The notes: generated from the sequence alone by a model not told the origin. A stretch of DNA of 64,000 bases from Streptomyces sp. NBC_01237 (GCF_035917275.1 NZ_CP108508.1:7626001-7690000); one strand, 5' to 3'. Shown: positions 7,800-17,382, counted from the first letter of the stretch. Translations and numbers: made by a program.

Positions 7800-9097
7800 C
7801 GGCCCAGCCTCTCGGCGACGAACTCGGCCAGCCGCGCCGGTGTCATGGCACCGATGTGCGCCCCGGCCCCGGCCAGCCGGCCGGCCAGCTCGCGGTCGTA
7901 GTCGGGGGTCGCGTCCTCGTCGAGCGCCGCGAGCCCCAGCACGGTGGTGCCCTGCTCGGTGAGCGCACGCACCGAACGCACCAGCCGGACGGGGTCGCCC
8001 CCCTCGTAGAAGTCGGTGATCAGGGCGACGATCGTGCGGCGCGGATTCTCCACCAGGCCCGCCCCGTACGACACGGCGCGGGCGATGTCCGTGCCGCCGC
8101 CGAGCTGTACCCGCATCAACAGCTCCACCGGATCGGTCACATCGGAGGTCAGGTCGACGACATTGCTGTCGAAGGCCACGAGATGGGTCTTGAGGCCGGG
8201 GACCCCCCACAGACAGGCGGCGGTCACCGCGGAGTGGATCACCGAACCCGCCATCGAGCCCGACTGGTCCACCAGCAGGATCAGCTGCCACTGCGTCAGA
8301 TGCCGCTGGGTACGGGAGTGGAAGTAGGCGCGCTCGATGAGGATGCGGCGTTCCTCGGGCTGGTAGTGCGCGAGATTGGCCCGCACCGTCTGCCGGAAGT
8401 CGAAGTCCCTCGCCAGCGGTACCCGGCTCGGTCTGCGGGAGCGGGTGCCGTGGAAGGACCGGCGGATCTCCGGTCGCAGCCGGGCGAGCAACTGCTCGAC
8501 GACCGAGGCGACGATGCGCCGGGCGAGCAGCAGCACCTGCGGGTTCATCAGATGCTTCGTACGCAGCACCGCGCGCAGCAGGGTGGGGCTCGGCTCGACC
8601 CGCTCCAGCACCGCCGGGTCCGTGACGATCTCCTGGATGCCGTACCGCTCGACGGCGTCGCGCTCCAGGCGTTCGACGGTGTCCTTCGGGAAGAGCCGGT
8701 GGATGTCCTCCAGCCAGTCGATCGCGGTCACGGCCGAAGGCCCGTCGCCCGCGGTACGCCGGGTGGTGGATCCGGAGCGCCGGACACCGCGCCGTCCGAG
8801 GTCGGGATCCCGGCCGTAGAGCCAGTCCAGCGCGGCGTCCTGTGCGGCGGCCCCCTCGCCCAACGGCCCGGTACGGGTCTCGGCCGGGGACCCCAGCACC
8901 AGCCGCCAGCGTTCAAGTCCCGCGTCAGGAGCGCCAGGAGCGCCGGAAGTGCCAGAAGCACCAGGAGTGTCAGAAGCACTGGGAGCCACGGCAGTCACCG
9001 CAGTCGCAGCAACGCCGGGAACGCCGGAACGGTCGCTTCCCTCCGGCCCGTCCGGCCCATCATGCCCGTGGGCGGGCAGGGGTGCGGATGCGGTCAT
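7796..9097 (-). CDS. VWA-domain (CoxE/YehP-like) protein
   Basis: 433 residues; its start overlaps the DUF5682 stop by four bases. The C-terminal half is a von Willebrand factor A domain with a complete metal-ion-dependent adhesion site: DQSGS (Asp277, Ser279, Ser281), the GGGTD threonine-aspartate pair (Thr336, Asp337) and LITDFYEGG (Asp362). An intact MIDAS suggests metal-dependent partner binding, as in proteins that pair with MoxR AAA ATPases. The N-terminal 60 residues are Ala/Gly/Pro/Ser repeats encoded by an imperfect 9-bp minisatellite. The middle region (120-265) is basic and helical. The gene is fourth in the minus-strand cassette, and a MoxR-type ATPase is two genes upstream. Confidence 0.92.
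   Translation of the reverse strand: MTASAPLPAHGHDGPDGPEGSDRSGVPGVAATAVTAVAPSASDTPGASGTSGAPGAPDAGLERWRLVLGSPAETRTGPLGEGAAAQDAALDWLYGRDPDLGRRGVRRSGSTTRRTAGDGPSAVTAIDWLEDIHRLFPKDTVERLERDAVERYGIQEIVTDPAVLERVEPSPTLLRAVLRTKHLMNPQVLLLARRIVASVVEQLLARLRPEIRRSFHGTRSRRPSRVPLARDFDFRQTVRANLAHYQPEERRILIERAYFHSRTQRHLTQWQLILLVDQSGSMAGSVIHSAVTAACLWGVPGLKTHLVAFDSNVVDLTSDVTDPVELLMRVQLGGGTDIARAVSYGAGLVENPRRTIVALITDFYEGGDPVRLVRSVRALTEQGTTVLGLAALDEDATPDYDRELAGRLAGAGAHIGAMTPARLAEFVAERLGR
8923..8987. repeat. Imperfect 9-bp minisatellite inside the VWA gene
   Basis: On the coding strand, units such as GCTCCTGGC and GCTTCTGGC repeat about seven times and encode Ala-Pro/Ser-Gly/Asp tripeptides. Codons here end in T unusually often for this genome, which suggests recent slippage expansion of a linker with little selection. 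Confidence 0.65.
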
Positions 9098-11409
9098 GGT
9101 GCGACTCCCAGTCCGTAACGGGCCAGCAAACGGGACACGTCCTCCTCCAGGGCGCCGGCCCGGACGGTCAGCAGCGGGTCGGCCGTGGTCCGCAGCAGCG
9201 AGCGTGCGGAGCCCCGTACTCCGCGGCGCTCCAGGAGCCGGGCCGCGATCCGCTCCCGCTCGCGGGGCGGGAAGTACGCGAACGCCTGGCGCAGGGCGGG
9301 CAGCCCGGACATGAAGTCCGCGTCGGGGAGGGCGCCGAGGAGATCGTCCAGCACCGCGATCAGCGACGCGGAACCGTCGGCCGGCACACCGGTCACCTCC
9401 TCGCGGGCCACCGCGAACAGCCCGGCCAGCCAGTCGCCGAGCGCGTCCGCACCGCCTGCCGCGACCGAGTGCACGGCGGGGCCCGGATCGTCGGGGACAC
9501 CGGATTCCAGCGTGCGGTACAGGCCGAAGGCCGCGCCGCGCAGGTCGAGCGGCGCGGCCAGGTCGCGGCTGACCCGCAGGGCGATCCCGGTCACGGTCTC
9601 CCGTGCCACCGACAGCAGTCCGGGCGCGTGCAGCACCGCGTCCCGCACCGCGGCCACCGCCCGCAGCCGGGGGAAGTCCACGCCCGGAGCCCCGCGAGCC
9701 CCTTCGATCAGCCAGAGCAGCCGGACCGCGGCGCCGTCGATCACGGAGCCGAGGAGCGGGCCGCGGGCCACCCCGTACACCCGGTCGTGCCGCCACAGGC
9801 CGAGCGCCGTGGCAAGCACCTCACCGAGCGGGCCGGGCACCTTCAACCCGTCGACCCGGTCCGCCAGTTCGGTCAGGAGAGGTTCGGACAGGGCGCCCGC
9901 TCCGCACAGCACGGCGTCGAACAGGGCGCCCGCCAGCGTGTCCGCCCCCGCCTCGATCACGCGCGTGCGCTCGGTGAGCGAGGCCGCCGCGGCTTCCGCG
10001 AGACTCGCCCCGTACGCCCCGGCCTCGACGAGTGCGGCGTCCCGGCCCGGTGCCGGGGTGGACTCCCAGCGCTCGGTGAACACGGGGTCGATGCCGTGCT
10101 CGGGGCCCGCGGTCCGGGTGTGGCCGGGCACGCCGAGGACCCGCAGCCGGTGCAGGACCCGGCTGCGTTCCAGATCGCCGGCGTCCATGAGATCGAGGCT
10201 GTACGCCGTCTCCCGGGCGCCGTCCAGCCGCAGCCGGGCGAGCTGTGCCGCCACATCGTGCACCAGCGGGGGCGCCGGGGTGGCGGGATGCAGCCGTCCC
10301 GTACGGTCACCGCTGCACGCCGCCACCATCTCGACAACGGCGGGATGGGTGCCCGCCGCCAGCGCTCCCCTGGACGTCCAGGGGAGCGGGCCGTCCAGAT
10401 CGTCCGTGATCAGCGCGCCCGCCAGGCCGTCCAGGACATCGATCCTCGCGGGACGGGGATGGCCGCGCAGCGCCGTGAGGCCCTGGGCCATGCTCCGGGC
10501 CGCGATCAGATCGGCGGTGGACACGACGTGCTTACGGGCCCGCAGCCGCTCGACGACGACACGCAGCAACCCGTCCGCCGCGGCTTCGGGGCCCGCCTCC
10601 CACACCTGTTGGTAGTAGCCGGGCGACGGCATGCCCGACTGATAGCCGGAGAAGGAGTCCAACTGGCGGAAGGAGTAGGGCACCAGGAAACTCCCGGCCT
10701 GCGCACCGGCAGGCGGAACGGGCACCTCCGGCCACCCGTCCGCGCCGACGGTCCACCCGCCCTCGGTGCCACCCGCCACCAGCGCGCGCAACGCCGGCTG
10801 GTGGAAGCCGCCGGTGACCACCAGTACCGGGCGGCCGCCGGACGCGGCGAGAGCCGACCGCACCCACGCGGCCATGTACCCCTCGCGCGCCCGGTCGCGG
10901 TCATCGGCCTCCGCGTCGCCGCGCACCAGGGCGAAGTAGGCGTCGAGCCGCTCCGCGAGCCCGTCGTCCGGTTCGACCTCGAAGAGCCGGTCCCACAGGG
11001 CGTCCGAGGAGTCCACCGCGAAGTGCTCGCACAGTCGCGCCGTGGCGTGCGCGTACCGGGCCTCCGCATCGGCGTACCGGTTTGAGCGGTCGGCGAACGC
11101 CGGGTGCCAGGCGGGCAGATCGATGAAGCGGACCTCGGCCCCGGCCGCCCGGCCCGCCCGCAGCGCGACCCACTCGGGGGAGTAGTCGCACAGCGGCGCC
11201 CAGGACGTGGCCGACCGGTCCTCGTCGCGGTAGTGGCTGAACACCGCGACCGGCAGGTCGTGCCCGAGCAGCAGTTCGTCCAGCCGGGTGTTCATCTCGG
11301 CCGGGCCCTCCACCAGCACATGGGCGGGCCGCAGGCGCTCGATGGTCCGCTCGACGAGCCGGGCGCAGGCCGGGGAGTGGTGGCGTACCCCCAGGAACAC
11401 GGCGGACAT
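9094..11409 (-). CDS. DUF5682 family protein
   Basis: 771 residues. The start ATG shares one base with the stop of the upstream AAA ATPase gene (TGATG); the open frame extends 14 codons further but the coupled start is preferred. The N-terminus reads FLGVRHHSPACARLVERTI, then VLVEGPAEMN and VFSHYRDED. A GVRHHSP-like opening and the VLVEGP segment are the recurrent features I associate with DUF5682, a family found with MoxR and VWA genes. The N-terminal part resembles TraB/ChaN-type folds that read ...HxxS...EGP. The rest is alpha-helical, rich in Ala and Leu, with no catalytic motif I can name. It is the third gene of the cassette and probably a structural or adaptor component. Confidence 0.85.
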   Translation of the reverse strand: MSAVFLGVRHHSPACARLVERTIERLRPAHVLVEGPAEMNTRLDELLLGHDLPVAVFSHYRDEDRSATSWAPLCDYSPEWVALRAGRAAGAEVRFIDLPAWHPAFADRSNRYADAEARYAHATARLCEHFAVDSSDALWDRLFEVEPDDGLAERLDAYFALVRGDAEADDRDRAREGYMAAWVRSALAASGGRPVLVVTGGFHQPALRALVAGGTEGGWTVGADGWPEVPVPPAGAQAGSFLVPYSFRQLDSFSGYQSGMPSPGYYQQVWEAGPEAAADGLLRVVVERLRARKHVVSTADLIAARSMAQGLTALRGHPRPARIDVLDGLAGALITDDLDGPLPWTSRGALAAGTHPAVVEMVAACSGDRTGRLHPATPAPPLVHDVAAQLARLRLDGARETAYSLDLMDAGDLERSRVLHRLRVLGVPGHTRTAGPEHGIDPVFTERWESTPAPGRDAALVEAGAYGASLAEAAAASLTERTRVIEAGADTLAGALFDAVLCGAGALSEPLLTELADRVDGLKVPGPLGEVLATALGLWRHDRVYGVARGPLLGSVIDGAAVRLLWLIEGARGAPGVDFPRLRAVAAVRDAVLHAPGLLSVARETVTGIALRVSRDLAAPLDLRGAAFGLYRTLESGVPDDPGPAVHSVAAGGADALGDWLAGLFAVAREEVTGVPADGSASLIAVLDDLLGALPDADFMSGLPALRQAFAYFPPRERERIAARLLERRGVRGSARSLLRTTADPLLTVRAGALEEDVSRLLARYGLGVAP

Positions 11410-12602
11410 CAGTCGGCCAGCAGATGACGCGCGTCGTACAGGGCCTGCCACTGCGGGCCCCGGCGACGCTGCACCTGCTGTTCGAGATAGCGGCGCAGCC
11501 GGGCCAGGTCCTCCGGACTGTCCTTCGCCGCCGTACCGGCCAGACAGGCCACGACATCGGCGGCGCTGCCCGGCTCACCGCGCAGGAACCAGCCGCGCAC
11601 CCCCACCGCATGGGCCACCGAGACCGCCTCGGCCGTGCTCATCACCGCCGCGGGCCGGTCCGGGCCCGCGCCGCCCCTGGCGCCGCCGCCCGCCCGCAAG
11701 TCCCGGAACGTACCGACCAGGACCTCCAGCACATCCCGGTCCGGCGGCGGCTCCACCCCCGAACGCCGCAGCAGCGTGGCCACCTCGGCCTCGACCAGGG
11801 CCAGCTCGGTGTCCAGATCGGGGATCGGGAATACCGTCTCGAAGTTGAACCGCCGCTTGAGCGCCGCGCTCATCTCATTGACGCCCCGGTCCCGGGTGTT
11901 GGCGGTGGCGATGACATTGAACCCCTGACGGGCGAAGACCATGCCGTCGGCGCCCGGGAGTTCGGGAATGGCCACGACCCGCTCGGAGAGCAGCGAGAGC
12001 AGCGAGTCCTGGACCTCCAGCGGACAGCGGGTGATCTCCTCGAAGCGTACGATCCGGCCCTCCGCCATCCCGCGCAGCATCGGGGCCGGTACCAGCGACC
12101 GGGGCGAGGGGCCCTCGGCCACCAGCAGCGCGTAGTTCCAGCCGTACTTGATCTGGTCCTCGCTGGTGGCCGCGCCGCCCTGCACGGTGAGTGTCGAGAC
12201 CCCGCTGACCGCCGCCGCGATCAGCTCGGACAGCAGGGACTTCGCCGTGCCCGGTTCGCCGACGAGCATCAGCCCGCGGCTGGTGGCGAGCGTCACCAGA
12301 GCCCGGTCGACCAGCGACGGATTGCCGACGAACTTGCGGCTGACGCCCGCGCTGTCGTCGCCGATGACGAACCGCCTGGCCGCCCGCAGGCTCAGCTCCC
12401 AGCCCGGTGGCCGCGGATCGCGGTCCGCGGCCCGCAGCGCCGCCAGCTCGTCCGCGTACCGCACCTCGGCCGGTGGCCGCTGCACGGCGGCCGGCCCGCC
12501 CTCCTCGACGGGGGAGCTCCCCCGTACCGACGCACCGCTCGCCTCGGCGGCACCGTCTCCCGGCACCACGGCCCCGTCCTCTTCCCTCGTCCGCACGCTC
12601 AT
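11409..12602 (-). CDS. MoxR-type AAA+ ATPase
   Basis: 397 residues, start overlapping the upstream WGR/DUF4132 stop (ATGA). The Walker A motif is GEPGTAKS (115-122), preceded by LMLV. The Walker B region is IVRFEEITR (184-192), and a sensor-1 stretch VIATANTRDRG follows. An arginine-rich RRFNFE segment sits where AAA+ arginine fingers lie. FEEI in place of the more usual DExx is common in MoxR relatives. MoxR ATPases act as chaperone-like remodelling motors and typically work with VWA proteins; here the VWA partner is encoded two genes downstream. The first 45 residues are acidic and disordered. It corresponds in position to E. coli YehL. Confidence 0.93.
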   Translation of the reverse strand: MSVRTREEDGAVVPGDGAAEASGASVRGSSPVEEGGPAAVQRPPAEVRYADELAALRAADRDPRPPGWELSLRAARRFVIGDDSAGVSRKFVGNPSLVDRALVTLATSRGLMLVGEPGTAKSLLSELIAAAVSGVSTLTVQGGAATSEDQIKYGWNYALLVAEGPSPRSLVPAPMLRGMAEGRIVRFEEITRCPLEVQDSLLSLLSERVVAIPELPGADGMVFARQGFNVIATANTRDRGVNEMSAALKRRFNFETVFPIPDLDTELALVEAEVATLLRRSGVEPPPDRDVLEVLVGTFRDLRAGGGARGGAGPDRPAAVMSTAEAVSVAHAVGVRGWFLRGEPGSAADVVACLAGTAAKDSPEDLARLRRYLEQQVQRRRGPQWQALYDARHLLAD

Positions 12603-15600
12603 GCCACGACACCCTCGGTCAGCTCCGCCAGGTCGGCGAGCAGTTCGGACACGACCACCGCACCGAGGCCGCCGAAACGCAGCGGGTGGGCGCGCCTCTC
12701 CCAGTGATCGGTGGGCTCGGTGTCGAGCCAGACCGTTTCGAGCTTCTGGTCCGGGAACATGTCGACGACTCCGACGGCGATGCCCTCGTACAGGCCGATC
12801 ACCAGATAGCAGTCCTCGCCGAGCCGCTTGGAGATCCAGCGCTCCACGCCCGCGTCCTGCGGCACTCCGCGCTGCCAGCCGCGCCGCTCCAGTCCCAGCA
12901 CCTTGCCTATCGGCACCGTGAGCCCCTCGAACCGGGGCAGCCGGTAGCCTCCGGCCTCCTCCTCCGTCAGCGCGTACACCGCCCGGCCGAGCTGCGGGAA
13001 CGGCTGAAGGATCTCGTAGTCCGCGAACATCTCCGACCAGAGGGTCAGTTCGTCCCCCAGGTGCAGCGGGTGCGCGAGGCCGACCGTGGCCCCGTCGGGC
13101 AGGGCGAACACCTCGTCCTCGGCGTCGGCGAACGTACGGTCCTCCGCCACCCGGAACGGTGTCCGCACCCCGTCCAGCTCGCTCAGCCACACCAGCCGGC
13201 GTACCAGGTGCCGGAGCAGCGGATGGCCGACGAACAGCTCGCGGAACTCCTGAGCCGTCCAGGAACGGTCCGTCACCATGGCCGCTTCCAGCCGCCGCAC
13301 CTGATCGGAGGCGACCGTGCGCACGTCCTTCTTCAGGGCCATGAACCGCTTGCGCTCCGCCGGGGCCAGCTCCGTGTCGTCCCGAGCGCCGGGCGTCGGC
13401 AGGTCCTTGCGCCGCTTGCCGTCGGCGTCCAGCACATACGGCCTCAGCTGCTCGTCGAAGCCGACCGTGAACGTCCGCGTGCCGTAGTCGATGACCGTCG
13501 AGCCGTTGTCGTCCAGCCCGAAGTCGGGCACCAGCCGGTCCGCGAGCTGCTCCCCGGTCAGCTCCAGTGCCGACGCCACCTCGGCGATCTTCTCCTGGGC
13601 CCGGACCTTCAGCCCCTTGAACTTCACCCGCTGCGAGATGCCGTTCAGATGCAGCAGCGCGACATCACTGCCGATGGCGGCGAGCACGTCGAGGCCCTCC
13701 ACGGCCCGGTGGTGTGCGCCCTCTCCGGGCCAGGACCGGATGATCGGAGTCAATCGGCGCACCGTCCCGTCGTCGCCCAGGAGGCCCAGCGCATGCAGGG
13801 CCCAGGACTCCGCGGCCGGCAGATCGGCGTGCTGCCACTGCTGGAACAGGGCCCAGGCGAACTCCGCGAGCGAACCGGCGTCCGCGGTCTCCGTGAGCGC
13901 GGCGACACCCGCGTACGCCTCCCCGGGCCTGGACAGGGCCAGCATCATCACGGCGTCGCGCACCGACTGCTCGGGGAGCGCGCCACCGGTCCGGACCAGG
14001 ATCTGCGGCAGCAGCACGGGCTCCGCCCACCCCGGTACGGCCGGCATCTTCGAGGGCAGGACGCGCTCCAGCGGATCGGTGGCGAGCAGCGCCTCGACGG
14101 CTTCCGCGGCCCGCGGACCGTACGACGCGGCGGCCTCGCGCACCACCTGGTCGCCGTGCACCGCGGCGATCTGGAGCAGGGCGTGCTCGGCGGAGCGCCG
14201 GGTGGCACCGGCCTTGCCGACCGCGTCGGGAACCAGCAGTGCGGCGGCCTCGGCTCCGTGCCGCGCGAACCAGGCGCGCGCCGTCGTCGCGGCGGACTTG
14301 AGCCGCACCGCCCAGTGGGCCATCTGCCGTGCGACGCGCACATCGAGGAACGGGAGCAGCAGCGGCGCGAGCTGACCGGGCTGGCGGGGTACGGCCCGCA
14401 GCAGCAACGGCAGGGCGGCGAGCCCGAAACGGGCGGTGATCGGCCTGAGCGTGTCCCCGGCGTCCCACAGGTCGGTCGGGTCCCAGGTGGCGAGGTGGGG
14501 TGCGACCAGTTCCTCGGGCCCGTGGATGTAGACCCAGGCGGGCTGGAGGCTGTCGGAGTCGAGGGTGTGACGCAGCTGCGTCATCTCCTTCTCCCAGTCG
14601 TGGATATTGTGCTCGCGGGTGTACCAGCTGGTGCATGCCGCCCACCGGTCCCGTTCGTCGGGCTGCCAGTGCACCGAGGGCTCGTGCACCGCTTCCAGTC
14701 CGGTCACGACGACCGTCCCGGCCTGGGTGCGCGGCCGGGACCACGGCGGCGACGTCAGCACGGCCGGCAGCGCGTGCAGGGGCGCGTCGGCGATCCGGTC
14801 CACGGGGTTGAGGAGTGGTTCGACGATCTCCGCGAGCTCGGGGGAGAAGGTCGGGAGCACGGTCGCCACCAGCTCACGGTGGGCGCCGATATGGCCGAGG
14901 AGCAGCTTCCGCGATGCCTTGGACGTCGGGCTGTCCGTGTCCCGCACGTCGGCGCCGAGCAGCCGCAGCGCCCGTACGGGATAGCGGCGCATCGCATCGA
15001 GGAAGGCGGCGCGCGAGTGCTTCTTGTCCGAGTGGTGCAGCAGGACGAGGAACGCCTCGTCGGTCGGGATCTCGATCAGCGCCTGGGCGACGAGCTTCTC
15101 CCCGTCCGCGTAGTAGTAGCCGGTGAGGGCCTCCGCGAGCAGCGGAGTGATGGCTGTGCCGATGCCTTCGGCGACTGTCGCGATCAGCGCGACGCTGTGG
15201 TCGAAGCCGGGCGGTTCGTCGAACAGCTCGATCTGGTCGACGGAGTTGAGCGAGCAGAACACCAGGGAGCGCAGGGTCAGGTCGTGCTCCGCGATCACCT
15301 GTGCGTCCGAGCACAGATCGGCGACCCAGCCGCTCTCGCTCGGTGCCAGATAGGCCGCGATGATCTTGCGTTGCGTGTCGGTGCGGCAGTCGGCGAGTGC
15401 CGCGACCGTCGCGCGGTAGGTCTCCTCGTCGGCCGCCGCGATCAGGACCCGCAAGCGGTCGAGCGCCGGGCGGCGCTCGCTGGACCAGTAGGTGTGCCGG
15501 GCGCCGCCGAGCGGCTGGAGCAGGGGCTTGTTCCGTTGGCGCCCGTTCTGGTTCCAGCGCGCGTCGATCTGGAAGAACTCCACCGCCGCGCGCGCGGCGA

Positions 15601-16273
15601 ACGGCAGCCCGTGCCGGGCGACCCAGGTGTCCGCCCACGCCGAGTGCGACCCGGAGATCGTGACGATCGCGGCCACCGCGGCCGCGCCGACGGGGGACGG
15701 ATCACCGGCGAGCTGCGAGCGCACCTTCTCGGCGAGGGCGGTATCGGTGCGCGGCGCGAGCAGGAACTCCTCGATCCACGCGGCCTCCTCGGCCACCCGT
15801 GCCTCGACCGCCTCCAGCACCTGGCGCCGGGGCTTCCCGGGCGGCCGCGGCACGCCGCCCCGACGGGGGTGGAGCACCCGCCGCCAGTTCGCGGGGAGTT
15901 CGAAGGTGTCCTCGTCGGGGAGGACACCCGCCGAAGACGCCGCCGGGACCGAAGACACCGAGGGGACCGTGGCGCCCGATGACGCCGAGGAAGCCGAAGA
16001 TGCCGCCGGGACCGTTGAAGCCGGGGAAGCGGAAGGCGCCGAAGTCTCCGCAGAGTCCGCGACCGCCGCACCCACCTCGCGGTAGCCCTTGCGTTCCTTC
16101 TCCGCGATCGTCCTGCGGATCTGCTCCTCGGCGGCGTCCGCCGACGCGAACTCCTTCGTCTGCGTCCGGCCGTCGCTCCCGCAACGCCCGTACCGCACGG
16201 TGACCGTGGCACCCTCCGCGCCGGTCTCCCAGAACTTCGAAGCAGTGCCCTCGACATACTCCCAGCGCCGCAC
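12599..16273 (-). CDS. WGR-domain and DUF4132 protein, first gene of the cassette
   Basis: 1224 residues from a GTG start with a GGGGG-type ribosome site about seven bases upstream. The N-terminal 75 residues are a WGR domain (RRWEYVEGTASKFWE, then VRYGRCGSDGRTQTKEF), a nucleic-acid-binding module best known from PARPs and bacterial MolR/YehI proteins. A low-complexity Ala/Ser/Val linker covers about 75-125. The rest is a long helical repeat-like region ending in a DUF4132 domain, including the LSEDGVRTPF-like LSELDGVRTPFR and ADYEILQPFPQL segments. It starts a five-gene operon whose other junctions all overlap. Upstream on the minus strand, two TTGTCA hexamers 13 bases apart (16355-16373) could belong to the promoter. 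Related E. coli proteins (MolR/YehI) have no settled function. Confidence 0.92.
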   Translation of the reverse strand: MRRWEYVEGTASKFWETGAEGATVTVRYGRCGSDGRTQTKEFASADAAEEQIRRTIAEKERKGYREVGAAVADSAETSAPSASPASTVPAASSASSASSGATVPSVSSVPAASSAGVLPDEDTFELPANWRRVLHPRRGGVPRPPGKPRRQVLEAVEARVAEEAAWIEEFLLAPRTDTALAEKVRSQLAGDPSPVGAAAVAAIVTISGSHSAWADTWVARHGLPFAARAAVEFFQIDARWNQNGRQRNKPLLQPLGGARHTYWSSERRPALDRLRVLIAAADEETYRATVAALADCRTDTQRKIIAAYLAPSESGWVADLCSDAQVIAEHDLTLRSLVFCSLNSVDQIELFDEPPGFDHSVALIATVAEGIGTAITPLLAEALTGYYYADGEKLVAQALIEIPTDEAFLVLLHHSDKKHSRAAFLDAMRRYPVRALRLLGADVRDTDSPTSKASRKLLLGHIGAHRELVATVLPTFSPELAEIVEPLLNPVDRIADAPLHALPAVLTSPPWSRPRTQAGTVVVTGLEAVHEPSVHWQPDERDRWAACTSWYTREHNIHDWEKEMTQLRHTLDSDSLQPAWVYIHGPEELVAPHLATWDPTDLWDAGDTLRPITARFGLAALPLLLRAVPRQPGQLAPLLLPFLDVRVARQMAHWAVRLKSAATTARAWFARHGAEAAALLVPDAVGKAGATRRSAEHALLQIAAVHGDQVVREAAASYGPRAAEAVEALLATDPLERVLPSKMPAVPGWAEPVLLPQILVRTGGALPEQSVRDAVMMLALSRPGEAYAGVAALTETADAGSLAEFAWALFQQWQHADLPAAESWALHALGLLGDDGTVRRLTPIIRSWPGEGAHHRAVEGLDVLAAIGSDVALLHLNGISQRVKFKGLKVRAQEKIAEVASALELTGEQLADRLVPDFGLDDNGSTVIDYGTRTFTVGFDEQLRPYVLDADGKRRKDLPTPGARDDTELAPAERKRFMALKKDVRTVASDQVRRLEAAMVTDRSWTAQEFRELFVGHPLLRHLVRRLVWLSELDGVRTPFRVAEDRTFADAEDEVFALPDGATVGLAHPLHLGDELTLWSEMFADYEILQPFPQLGRAVYALTEEEAGGYRLPRFEGLTVPIGKVLGLERRGWQRGVPQDAGVERWISKRLGEDCYLVIGLYEGIAVGVVDMFPDQKLETVWLDTEPTDHWERRAHPLRFGGLGAVVVSELLADLAELTEGVVA

Positions 16274-16426
16274 AGGAACGCCCCCTTCACACCCCGACAG
16301 CCCGCTCCGCCGCGGGCGTTTCGATCAGTGCTGCCACAGTAGGGCCGACCACTGACAACGCAGCGTGACAAGGGTGCCGACCGGGTCCGAACGGCACCGC
16401 GGGGCCGTCCGCGAGGGGGACTTCCG

Positions 16427-16864
16427 TCAGGGCGCGGACACGACGCTGGGCCGTCCGGCCGCGGCCCAGGACGGGGTCACGCCGGTCACCTGGCATGCCA
16501 TCAGAAAAAGCGGAATGGGCGGGGTGTAGGGCGTGAGGCTGTCGGGGGCGTGAATGAGCCGGGGCCGCACGGCGGGGACGTACACCCCGGTCTCGTACGA
16601 AACCTGCTCGGGCCAGTCCAGGTCCAGATCCGAGCCCGCCGGAACGATCCACCACCACCGCTCGGCATCGGCGAAGACGCACCCGGTGCGCGGCAGGTGC
16701 GACATCAGCCGGAATCCGTACCGCGCGGGAACCCCCACCGCGTCACAGCCGAGGCTGGCCGACAGCGCGGGGGGCAGGGGAAGCCGTACCCGGCCCTCGC
16801 GGGTCTCGTCCCGGTCGGCGGAGTGCTGCGCTCCACGCAGCCGGGACATGGCGTTCCTCAGCAT
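16427..16864 (-). CDS. Unknown protein coupled to an RsbW-like ATPase
   Basis: 145 residues. The first ATG (16864) overlaps the end of the upstream anti-sigma-like ATPase gene by seven bases, so the pair is almost certainly co-transcribed; a second in-frame ATG five codons in is an alternative. I do not recognise a catalytic domain. Visible features are GRVRLPLPPALSASLGCDAVGVP, then a GCVFADAERWWWIVPAGSDLDLDWP segment with three consecutive tryptophans and a Pro-rich end. Its linkage to an RsbW-like ATPase and a WhiJ-type regulator is the only clue to function. Confidence 0.75.
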   Translation of the reverse strand: MLRNAMSRLRGAQHSADRDETREGRVRLPLPPALSASLGCDAVGVPARYGFRLMSHLPRTGCVFADAERWWWIVPAGSDLDLDWPEQVSYETGVYVPAVRPRLIHAPDSLTPYTPPIPLFLMACQVTGVTPSWAAAGRPSVVSAP

Positions 16865-17316
16865 GGCTGCTCCGTGCCGTGCGGCAGTTCCGCCCAGACG
16901 ATGCGCCCGGAGGCGTCCCCCGCGTCCTCGGACCCCCAGGCGCTGCTCATCGAGTCGACGAGCAGCAGGCCGCGCCCGTGCTCGTCGTCGGCCGTGCGGC
17001 GCAGGCGCGGGCCGCCCGGCTGGTGCCCCTGGTCCTGTACGGCTATGCGCAGCCGCCTGCCGAGACATCGGAGCTCGCACACCACACGGGCGCTCGCGGT
17101 GTGCACGATCGCGTTGGTCACCAGCTCCGAAACGATGAGGATCGCGGCGTCGTAGGTGTCACCGTCCAGCTTCCAGGCGTCGAGCCGGGCCCGGGTCAGC
17201 CGTCGCGCACCGGCTACCGACTCCGGTTGCGCGGGCAGCGCGAAGCAGTAACGGAGCGCTTCCGTCCCGGGGCTGAGGTCCATGAGCCGGGGGATGAGCG
17301 CACTGCCAGGTGCCAC
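16858..17316 (-). CDS. RsbW-like ATP-binding protein (anti-sigma factor type)
   Basis: 152 residues from a GTG start with GAGGAA upstream. It is a single HATPase_c domain of the GHKL class. The N box reads IVSELVTNAIVHT (Glu and Asn for Mg-ATP), the G1 box reads VQDQGHQPG, and the G2 region is DEHGRGLLLVDSMSSAWG. Such short proteins are numerous in Streptomyces and are classed with the anti-sigma kinases RsbW/SpoIIAB or with AbaA-type proteins near whiJ paralogues. Divergent from it is a WhiJ-like regulator followed by DUF397, the same set as in abaA/whiJ loci. Target is unknown. Confidence 0.9.
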   Translation of the reverse strand: MAPGSALIPRLMDLSPGTEALRYCFALPAQPESVAGARRLTRARLDAWKLDGDTYDAAILIVSELVTNAIVHTASARVVCELRCLGRRLRIAVQDQGHQPGGPRLRRTADDEHGRGLLLVDSMSSAWGSEDAGDASGRIVWAELPHGTEQPC

Positions 17317-17382
17317 GACCGATTCCTCACAGTGGGGGCTGCGTCACGCTTTGTTCCTTTGTGAAAAAGGCGGGCGCGACCA

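Noticed and set aside
12407..15982. Plus-strand open frame of nearly 1200 codons
   Set aside because: It is antisense to the WGR/DUF4132 gene, has Arg/Gly/His-rich low-quality protein and no recognisable domain; long shadows are normal at this GC content.
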